From: Setoptus koraiensis
Lineage: Eukaryota; Arthropoda
DNA: 64,000 nucleotides
Assembly: GCA_048013815.1 (NCBI GenBank)
Contig: CM106585.1
Location: forward strand, 19,406,001-19,470,000
Direction: 5' to 3'
Shown here: positions 55,104-64,000 of the stretch, piece after piece
Position numbering within the stretch: the stretch's first letter is position 1
Layout: each line of letters starts with the position of its first letter
Program-made: the position numbers and the translations under genes
The notes under the pieces: model-generated
Databases searched by the model: none
What the model was told of the DNA's origin: nothing
What the model saw: the letters and a program-made list of their open reading frames with translations, nothing else

Positions 55104-56226
55104 CGTTGTTGTTGTCGTTGTTGTTGTCGTTGTTGTTGGCTGGCGGCTGATTTGGGGCGAACACTGTCGTTGCCGTTGCTGCTGTTGTTGTTGTCGCGTT
55201 GTTGGCAATCAGCAGACTGGCGCTGTTGGCAAATAATTGAGGTGTTGGCGTTACGGACTGATCGTCGTCGTCGTCGTCGTTGGCGTCGCCACCGTCGGCC
55301 TCGGTCTGGCAGCGGCGGCGGTAGTTGCGCAGGTGACTGTTGAAATGTTGCTGCTGTTGTTGCTGCTGTTGTTGCTGCTGCTGGCTGCACAGGTGAAAGT
55401 GATTGTGATGGTAACCGTTCTGCTGGCAAGGCAGGTCGGAGTGGCGCCGCTGGCTCATAATTGGCACCGTGGCGTCTCCGTTGCTCCTCTTGTTTGCTGT
55501 TTGCTGGGGGGCCGTGTTTGCGCAGGGCGCCGCTGTCGCGTCGCCTCCACTATTTTTGTCAGCCGTCCGCGACTCGGCGCAATTATTGCCGCTGCCCGCA
55601 TTACAATTACCGTTATTTTTTTTACCGTTATTTACCTGATTGCTATTGTTTCTGTGGGCCATGCCCGACCACCATCTATTGTTGTCGCTGTTGTCGCCCG
55701 GGGACGGGGCTGACATTTGCGCCGCCGAGCTCAACAGCAACAGCGACTGTCTCGATGATGAATGTTTCTGCGGTTGCGGCTGCTGCTGTCTGCCGTTGTC
55801 GCTGTTGCGGCGCTGTTGCTCCAAATTGCCCGAGTTACCCGTGCCCGCGTTGCCGGTGCCCGAGCCGCCAATGCCCGAGCCGCCGGTGCCGGCCTCGCGC
55901 TTGTTGTCGGGCGCCGCTGTCGACGGCGACACGCTGCTGTTTGCTGTTGGCGCCGATTCGCAGCCGGCCGACGGGGGCATTTTCAGTCGTTGCAGCTTCA
56001 CGTCGGCCGGCTCCACCACCTGAGACAGGCGCTTCAGCATGTGGCGCGACGGCGACGTGCCGCGATGCCCGGCTGCCCGATCCTCGGACGGGCCCCGCTT
56101 TGTTTGTTCCGCCTGATGCTTGCTGCTCGCTTGGCTGGCCGGGCCGGCGACAGCCAACTGGGCCACCAGGCACGACTCTGGGCCACTCTTGGCGCCCGTG
56201 TGTTCTAGCACGATAACTCGAGACAT
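50304..56226 (-). CDS. Ras-family small GTPase with long low-complexity extensions and G-domain insertion
   Basis: Two exons, 56226-54360 and 52087-50304, join in phase 1 inside the G3 motif (ACCTCAG|GTGAGT to CCGCAG) to give about 1,216 residues. The first 560 or so residues are low complexity (Asn, Gln, Ser, Thr runs). The G domain starts near 567 with YKIVVFGASGVGKTSIIKRF, switch I PTVEDNFF, and G3 plus following segment DTSGTYQFPAMRRLAI, then FILVYSVDDPESFEEL. After EERQKAYEQ comes an insertion of roughly 340 residues before the β5/G4 part PPMVIVANKSDL (NKSD near 1031) and G5 SSAR. The FPAMRRL segment is typical of the RASD/Dexras-like group. The C-terminus CLFA fits a CAAX prenylation box, so membrane attachment is expected. 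G3 has Ser in place of Ala and no catalytic Gln, suggesting low intrinsic GTPase activity. Confidence 0.9.
52121..52160. repeat. 14-base tandem repeat TGATACGAAATGTA
   Basis: Three copies near the 3' splice site of the GTPase intron. Confidence 0.8.
52276..52376. repeat. 15-base minisatellite
   Basis: About six copies of TTTCTCCATTCGCCAG-like units in the GTPase intron, running into a perfect hairpin. Confidence 0.85.
52362..52440. repeat. Two adjacent hairpins in the GTPase intron
   Basis: First: a 15-bp perfect stem (52362-52376 with 52380-52394) around GCG. Second: an 11-bp perfect stem GCGCTGATGTG / CACATCAGCGC around TG, extended by CCAATTC / GAATTGG outside it. Confidence 0.85.
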
Positions 56227-57909
56227 ATTTATTGTTTGTGTCGTTGGTCCGCTGCGGTGGGCGCTCTATGGCCGGGCAATTAAATAGCCGAAAAGGTCAA
56301 CGGATGATAGTGCGCGAATATCCGCGAATACGTAATGGGTGTGCACTGCGCGATACAACGTTAACGTTCGCCCGCACATACACGGGAGATGGGAGACGGT
56401 AGATGGGAGACAGAAGCAATAGATGGAATTAATATTCGCACGCTGTCACCATTGAATTGATTAGAGGGGCCGTTAAAAGGTCACTCGCTCGCCAGACGCC
56501 CGATATCTCGCGCGGGCCGGCAATTATGACTGCCTATGTAATTATAACTGGGCCTGTTGCCGCATGCACGAGCGGACGGGCCGGGCCGGACGGGACGGCG
56601 CGCAAAAAAAAGCGCCGCCGCGTCATCAATTGTCGCGTTACGGGTATCGCGTCATCAAGGCATCGCCATTAGCCTCATTGTATTATGTCGGGCATACTGT
56701 TTTGTCATGGGTAGCGGGATATCATGCCATGGGGGCCAGCATTGGATTCCTCGATCATCGGTTCGTCGGGGCCCCGATCATCAGTTCAACTGATTTAGTT
56801 GTCAGTGAATCGGCTCGCGATTAGTCGTGAATTGTCACCAATGTGCCGGCGACCGGCCCAGATCTGGGCCCCTCATACCGGGCGCAGGCCACTGGCCGGC
56901 CTGCCGGCCGGCCCGCGTTCCGCAGCGCCGATATTCGTGGCGTAACTGTGGACACAGTTATCCGATACGGTTACACCGACACGGTCAAGCCGGCAGAGTC
57001 ATGCCAGCAGAGTGTGGCAAGACGGCCCCATAAACCTGTTTCACGGTCATTGCCATGGGCGTCTGGCGCCAGTCGCGGGCCGATATGCGGCGCGGTCGGT
57101 ATGCGGTCCGGTCCGTATGCGGATAGGTGACCCTCGATGAACTTGTCGGCTGTGACCGGCTCTCTGTGGCGCAAACTGCAGCCCGGCCCCGCGCGATGCC
57201 CACACACATCAGCACTTACAAGCCAAGGTAAGCGATATGTGTGGGGTCCCTGATGGCGTCGCCGTTGCGTAATTTATTCGCCTTCGCCCGGGGTGTCCCA
57301 AAGCAAACAAACCGATGCGACACTAACGAGCGTTCGCGCTGAATTTCGACACACTCGGCCCCAGTGAGACCGTGCCCGTGTCTAGACCGGCGGTTCTAGC
57401 GGGGGGGCCGCGGTCCGCGTTTTCTCGGTCTCATTCTGGCGTTTCGCTGCCTACCAATTGCGCCCGATGGGTGCGTGCGTGTGCGTGTAAGTGTGTCACA
57501 GTCCCCTTGCACCTATACAAACCTACACAAGCCTACACAAGCCTACACAAACTGTGCCATAAATACGGGATATGGGTTATTGCGCCGCTCACAACTGGCT
57601 GTTGGGCTATTTTTTGCCGCGCCCACCAGGGACCATCCATGCATTGGTGTGTGGGTAACTGGAATTATTTGAGCGCATCACTTGAGAATTTCGCGGGTAT
57701 CACTTGAGAGCTATAACTCATTCGTTTCGCCGAGATTCTTCGCTCTGTTTGTGAATGGGCTATTTTTTCGCCTGGCTCCGCTTTCTCGGGGCCCCCGAGC
57801 ACACACACACACGCACGGAGCGACACACAACACGAGGCAATCGATTAAGTTATTACGCAACGCCCTCATGCACTTACACGCCATCTAGGTGAATGATGAT
57901 TCTCCCGAG

Positions 57910-57972
57910 TACCGACGAGCACCGACGAGCACCGACGAGCACCGACGAGCACCGACGAGCACCGACAAGCAC
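57910..57972. repeat. 10-base minisatellite ACCGACGAGC
   Basis: Six nearly identical copies, five of them perfect. Confidence 0.95.
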
Positions 57973-58464
57973 CTGTCTGCTGGCCGCTGGTACCCGTCAC
58001 CGTTGATAAATAAAGACCCCTCATTGTTGTGTCTACAAATGTGTGTGCGATATTGTTTCACCGTCATGGGCGCCAAACATCGGGCGACGGCACAAAAGTG
58101 ACAAGGCACTCACTGTGTATAATCAATACGTGACAACCGCCCGGTGCACCTAATCGGCCGGCCTATAGCCGCTGCTACGAGCCGACACGCGACACAATAT
58201 GGCCCCGCAGTGTCTTACGCAATCGAGACGTCACACCGCGCCGATTGCTCGTCTCAAGCAGCCTGATAAATTTGACGGGAAAAAAATGAAATTCCCAGAA
58301 ATTTTCACTTCGCCCCCTTCGTCACGTATTGCTCGTCTCTGAGCAGCCGATGCGCTCATTGGCTGGCCCCAAGTTACAATGCACCCGCCCCCGAAACCAA
58401 TAATGGCAATCGCTTTCGCTGCTTGAGCGATTCACGCGAACTCCGACAAAACTGCCACCGAAAC

Positions 58465-58580
58465 TTTTCACTTGGCCAGTGTTCGCTTGGCCAGAATTCG
58501 CTTGGCCAGAATTCGCTTGGTGAGTTTTCGATTGGCGAGTTTTCGATTGGCAAACAGTTGCTGGGCAAGTTTTCGATTGA
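58465..58580. repeat. 15-base degenerate minisatellite
   Basis: Seven or so units of the form CTTGGCCAGAATTCG, drifting to GATTGGCGAGTTTTC. Confidence 0.85.
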
Positions 58581-61500
58581 ACAAACCGAGCGAGAGAAGC
58601 TCGTTTTTTCAAACAATGATCGCTCGCTGGAAATGCTCCACGAATCCGTGCGCGCCTTGCGCCCTGTCCGCCATTGAGTGCGCGCACGTTTTTGCAAGAT
58701 CGATCGCGAAATCCTCTTGATTTCTCTATTTTTGCGCTGCCCACCATCGATGGTAGCGAGATGAATCATGCAATAGTTGCGAGAACGTTACAGATACAGC
58801 CTATGAAAAAATATTTGGTCCATTTCGACGCTTTTACGATTTTTCGAACCAGAGTGGCCAATTTTCTCTGAGAGCGTTTTTTTCTTGGTGTCCGCTCCGA
58901 GAGATTTACCTTTCTTTTTGAGACAACCACGCAACTTGGGCATGTCAACAACAGTGACATTCAGTTGTTTTGGTCGTTAGCACGTCTTGCAAGAGTGCTC
59001 GAGATCATTAGTGAAATATGATTATGCCAATTATTGTCTTGTTGTGGCGCATTGTTTGTGCGTTTCTGTTTTATTTGTCTCATTTTTTGTCTTGGCTCGT
59101 TGGCTGTTTTTGTGATAGAGAGAGTAGAAAGAAGAAACCGATGGTGATCATCATCAATCACCGGCACAACAACAAATGCACAAACAATTATGGCGATATC
59201 AAAGCATAATTCGAGTATTGAGTAAGTCGTTGATGTTGTCGTCGTCGTTTCGTCACTTCCTATTAGCTTTCAGACATAAACACAGCAGTGGTGGCATGAT
59301 TTACGAATCGTGAGACGCGAAGAACTCACGAGCTTAGCTGACAGGCCCAAGTAATGATGAACGGCAACAAATCGCGTTAATCCCATGGTGGCAGCACAAA
59401 AAAAAAACAGAAACGAAGAAATCCGGGATAGCCGGGCATCTAAGTGAGAGTTTTTTTCCCAAGAAATGGTATTGGTATGAATAGAGCGAGCTCGGCCATC
59501 TCAAAGCCGAATTCCATCCAGGTAAGCTGTTCTGTGTCTGGCGTATTGATTGCGTAATAATATAAACAAGAGCATCAACTGATTATGTTGTTGATTGCCC
59601 GTGTCACAGTCAGCTGCTGATCGCGAGGAATGTCTCACAAGAGGTAATTTGTTTTCGGACACACAAACACACTAACATATTCGTATTAATACGGGCACCT
59701 GAACGAGCACATGTCAAATGGTGGCGTTGCCGAGCACGAACACGCCGATGACAGGTGAACAAAAACGAGGCCTGACCATTGTGAATATGAGGTGACCTTG
59801 GCCGAACAAGTTGACAGTGAAAAACAAATCAGCCCATAATAACATTGAAATATTGTCACGTTCGAGCGTTTGTCCCCATCTCGTTGCGTCATCAAAATAA
59901 CTGGGCTAGTCAATTACTATTCTGCACAACTAATAAGCCACGTACAGTAGTGGCAGTGGTGGCCTATTGATGGTCATTAGATCACCCGATTTGTATTGCA
60001 CAGCCGATCTATGGAGCACTTGACAGAGAATTGAATTGCATCACCATTGGGTCTATTCATGGGACAGACTCAATGATGATGATGATGAATATGGAGTGAC
60101 ACGCAATTGACTGGCAGACAGACCGACAAAACAACAATTGGTCGGATGGTCGGTGAACTTGATGGGTCGCAACTTGAAGGTCAGCGTCTAATGAGCAAGT
60201 GCACAAATAAAGATTCAAGTTGACAACTTCAATGTCTTATCATTATTTATTTTCTGCAGCCACCTCTACGTGCGCCCGTTTCAGGTAACCGGTGACTGGT
60301 TGGCAAGCTTATTATCGGGCTGCCATATGGCTGGTAGCGTTCAATTGGTTCATTAAATTTAATGAACATTGCCATCATTTTGATCGTGGTCGTTGTCGGT
60401 GTTTAACAGCCGCCACTGGTTGCCAATGATTCACTCGAGCGACTGTGTAACTATATGATTAATGAGGTCACTCATTTATTGTGCCACGGCCTGTATGTGG
60501 GTGCGCTTTTTTTTCGTGCCCGGCCGCCTTATTTATCCGCTCTCATCGACTGATCATTATCTCTTACCGACGACACACCGTGCCGCTTCGGTGCGACACA
60601 AACTTTGTCGTCTGACGGCTCGTCAAGCGACAAACTTTTTTTACACAAACCTTTTTCGAACAAACTTTTTTTGGGCGAACAGTGAGCGTCTGTGTCAGCT
60701 GCTTCTGTTGCTAATAATTGTTGACATTGAATTTCTGAAGAATTCAAACCAACCAACCAACAATCCGAAGAGTTGGCCTGTAATTCGCCGTTGCCGCTGC
60801 TGCTGCTGATTATCGCTGATCCACAGCCAACGGCGACCACAAGTTAAAGCGAAAATTGAAACCGTGCGGTTACAACGCGGGCTTAGCGTCAGATAAAGTG
60901 TTTCGTGCAATATTGTGTCACCCGTTTGAATAGACGAGACTTTTTCGGGCTTTGCCACGCTTCATTTCAACCCCAAAGTCTGTCAGTGTGTCCAAGACAT
61001 AATCCTGCCACAACTACAAGCGACACAGGGCGGCGACGCGTCGCCCGAAAAAAGCACCTTATCGCCTTGCACTGTTTCGCTGGCCGCTCAGAGAAAATAT
61101 TTATTTTGGATCGACTTACTGTGCGAAACTCGCCACGAAGTTGCTGGAAAAACACACTGACCCATCATTGTGGGGGCTGCGACCTTTTTTTTAAACGAAA
61201 TTCGTGCTCGAAATTTACGCCAGTATTTGGTGTTGTTTCAAATATCCGATGCACGGAAACAAACAGCTGCCGAGTGGAAGAGCCCCGAATTTTTCGAGTC
61301 GAAGGAGCTCCGCAATCGGTTCGGACGATCTCGTTTGTTTGTTCATTAGCGCATCGTTTTCTCGAAAGTTGTTCGCCCGAAACAACGCTCGCTCGACTGA
61401 CCGAGGCTCGAACTGCGCTCGAACTGCGCTCGAATTTGTCCGAATTTGCTCGAAATGATCGACACGATTCGGCAAGCGACTAGCGGGCTGACAGCTGAGA

Positions 61501-62285
61501 CGAATCAACAACCCGAAAATCAACCAATCAGCTCGCCAAACTTACCAATCAACGACGATGACGGAATGAAAGTTATGATATGATAGAAAAATTTCCAACG
61601 AAACACTCTGTATGTGTGTCAAGCCAGCAACGTTTCTGGCAAGTGTCAGTGAGCGATGTTTCGAGAGCACACAACTTTCGAGAAAGCGGCCCCACTTTCA
61701 GGCCCCACTTTCAGGCCCCATGCCGAGAAGGCCAGCTAACCCGGATTGCCATTTTACGCAACTAACTGTCTCCAATAGACGGAGAGAAATTAGTCGACGA
61801 TGCGGGACATTTTTTCGGGCGCATTGTTTGCCAGCGAAAACAATGCACGCTCGAGCGGCCCCCGCACAATAGTGACGCGATTTGCCAGTGTTGAAACAAA
61901 CTCAACGAGGGGGCGCAAATTCATCGGTGCGAGCATTTTAATTACCGACTGGCCAAACAAACTGACGGCCGGGCCGGCGGACACCACATCGGCGCCAGCC
62001 AAGTCAGCTCCATTGTGCTGGATGCTGGCCGGTTGTTTGCGGCTGGGGGCCGCTCGAGCTTTATGGGGCCAACGGGTGAGCGGCAGCATCGTTGATTCAT
62101 TAAATAGGTAAGTTGGTAAGGGGTAGCGGGCGAGCAGATTAGCATTATGCACTTGTCTACAGTACTACACATAATTAAATGTCACTTTCACTAGTTTCAA
62201 TGACCTCGTGAGCCGTGAGAGTTTCTCGCTCTCTTCCTCGTGCGCGATTCCATTCTCTTGTCTGGTGTCATGTTCAGCGGTTGCT

Positions 62286-62342
62286 GGGGGCCGGGGACTG
62301 GGGGCCAGCGGGGGCCGGCGGGGACCGGCGGGGACCGGGGCG
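62286..62342 (+). repeat. G-run minisatellite, potential G-quadruplex
   Basis: Repeats of GGGGGCC and GGCGGGGACC give more than four runs of four or more G within 57 bases on the plus strand. Confidence 0.85.
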
Positions 62343-62539
62343 CGCCGGAGAGAAGCCGAAAAGAGTTCATCGAGAACACACAGCGAACAGCGAAAAAGAT
62401 TCTTTTACAGGTAATGAGATGAGCGTTGGCTGAGCTGGTTATGTGCGCGTATTAGTTATTACGTAACGTTTAGATGCTCTTGTCGTCTGTAGTGCTCTGG
62501 GTCGTTGTTTCATCACTACTTTTGAGAGCCCAACCGGGT

Positions 62540-62562
62540 TTGTGTGTGTGTGTGTGTGTGTG
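62540..62562. repeat. (GT)n microsatellite
   Basis: About 11 GT units. Confidence 0.9.
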
Positions 62563-63430
62563 CATGTGTGTTTGTGTGCATTAATGGAGGCCCAAGTCAA
62601 CTAACTAGCTGTCAATTGTAGTAGCCAGGCAGTGGCACAATCAACTTGTTATATGATTATATGCGCCCAATTCCGTTACACGCGCCCGGCAAGCGATAAC
62701 ACGCTTGTATAGTACAGGTTATACAGGTAATCTAGGCAAGTTCAACGACCTTAAAAATTGTAACAGTGCCAGAGTGGTGTTGTCCTCTGTCAACCGCTGT
62801 GCCCAGGTTATGTGTTTAGGTGCGACCAGTTGGAGCGCGGGGGCGGCCCAGGCACAGGCAAGATTTTCCGGCTAGCTTTTGCAGCGGCGCCGGCTTACAG
62901 CAGAAACAACAACATCAACAACAACGACATATCAGCAGATATTTTGTAAACATTTTATGCAAGTGAACACGTGAAAATTTGCATACGTGTACAAGTGCGC
63001 TGCCACTGAATAACGTGCCAGCGACTAACTGTCAACTCGCGAACAGTTGAGTCGCGTTATCTTTTCACTAAAAGGTCACTTCCTCTATCTTGTCAACCTA
63101 CTCCAGTGTCTTGGCCTTACGTTGCTCATTCAGCACGGCTTAGGGGCGACGCATGAACTTTAAAATAACTTCATGCATATTTATGCACTATACACAATCA
63201 ACACAAACATATGGAAACACGTCCAGTAGCGACCTCAATTTACCTGTTCGCCGATCGCACAATATGTCCGGTTCGCGGGCCGCCGTATTATGCCGTCGTG
63301 TCGCATTTCGAGTAACTGCACGCGTTGCGCGCTCGCAATGCGCCCCATTAGAATGCGGCCGGCAATTAGCAGATGGAATCGGGATAGCGCAATCCGCCGA
63401 CTATTGGCCGATATCATTAGCGCACTATTA

Positions 63431-63484
63431 TCATCGCCGGTTATCGCCGGTTATCGCCGGTTATCGCTGGCTATCGCCGGATAT
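63431..63484. repeat. 10-base minisatellite TTATCGCCGG
   Basis: Five copies with two substitutions. Confidence 0.9.
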
Positions 63485-64000
63485 CATTACGCGATGATCG
63501 CGAAGTGACCTGGCACCTGTGTTTGCCAAGCTAATTCCGCGTGAAGTTCAACGGTTATGGCATCGGAATGAGCGCGAAGCGGGACACATATTTCAAGCGA
63601 AACGGATTGTCCAACGGTATTGGCTGACAAAACCGCGGGTATTGTCGAGTCGAGATTGCTGATCGGGGCGGGACACACGCCCTTTGCAGCGCGACCCTAA
63701 AGCGCTGGATCGATTGTGACCCGAAAAAGATACGCGGCATGTCAAGAGGATTTGCAGCATACGAACATGTCGCGCTGTCAGATAAACGCGTATCACGAAA
63801 CGGATAGTCGATCGAGTCGACGAACGGATTGCGAACGGATAAAAGGTTGCATCGGGCGAACTGTTGTGACTTTTACAAATCTGTGAACGAGCAGGCAAGT
63901 TGCGACGAACGAGCCAACGGATTATTTGTTTGAAGCCGATCAATTGACTTCTTTAGTGGACAGTGTGAGTGCTCTCGAATATCAGAATCATCGTTGCGAT

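Larger units (their letters stand above)
56227..64000. other. Upstream region of the GTPase gene, no gene recognised
   Basis: GC-rich DNA without any frame that reads like a protein. It should contain the GTPase promoter and possibly 5' UTR exons. Near the right end, GGATAAAAGG (63837-63846) and a donor-like CAGT|GTGAGT (63961-63969) could mark the first noncoding exon of a plus-strand gene beyond the window; this is speculative. Confidence 0.4.

Noticed and set aside
54937-55713. Valine/Leu/Arg-rich plus-strand frames opposite the GTPase first exon
   Set aside because: Antisense of poly-Asn/Gln coding repeats in a gene with clear G motifs.
59018-59209. Small hydrophobic plus-strand frame MIMPIIVLLW
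   Set aside because: Short, in T-rich DNA, no conservation evidence or neighbouring exon.
1-64000. CRISPR arrays, tRNA or rRNA genes, autonomous transposons and virus-derived elements
   Set aside because: No spaced repeat array, no tRNA-type GGTTCGAATCC box, and no transposase, reverse transcriptase, integrase or capsid-like frame was found by eye.

Overview
The window looks like nuclear DNA of an arthropod. An innexin gap-junction gene, a beaten-path-type immunoglobulin gene and neuroglian fragments point to a protostome arthropod. Intron-poor, tightly packed housekeeping genes, a silk-like fibroin gene and dinucleotide/trinucleotide repeats would fit an acariform mite, but that placement is inference. 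I see no viral element, no autonomous transposon, no CRISPR array and no tRNA or rRNA gene. All calls were made by reading translations and splice sites by eye; no database search was run.

Layout. 0-2.4 kb: the 3' part of an innexin gene (+). 3.5-11.6 kb (-): a 1,537-residue Ser/Ala/Lys/His/Pro-rich protein and a 769-residue secreted Gly-Ala-Ser repeat protein, which together look like a silk or structural-secretion locus. 11.6-33.7 kb: a gene-poor, repeat-rich stretch. It hides a three-exon beaten-path-like gene (-, 16.7-19.7 kb), a two-exon Kunitz inhibitor gene (-, 30.6-31.0 kb) and a few unassigned reading frames. 33.7-44.6 kb: a compact housekeeping cluster of S-adenosylmethionine synthetase (+), ERH (-), METTL15 (-), U1-70K (+), COG4 (-), RPAC2 (-) and INTS2 (+). 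Most of these are single-exon, with only tens of bases between neighbouring stops.

44.6-50.3 kb: a rearranged block. Two inverted arms each carry a neuroglian last exon, a small secreted cysteine-peptide gene, a 45-bp-stem hairpin and a neuroglian fibronectin III fragment. A gap of exactly 500 N lies between them. Extra decayed neuroglian pieces lie in and beside the block, and a piece of the INTS2 3' flank is repeated on its far side. 50.3-56.2 kb: a two-exon Ras-like GTPase (-) with a G domain interrupted by a low-complexity insertion and a C-terminal CAAX box. 56.2-64 kb: no gene recognised; GC-rich DNA with minisatellites and microsatellites, probably the upstream region of the GTPase and of whatever lies beyond.

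The strongest candidates for something undescribed are the silk-like pair at 3.5-11.6 kb, the duplicated secreted peptide precursors in the neuroglian palindrome, and the conserved long hairpins beside them.
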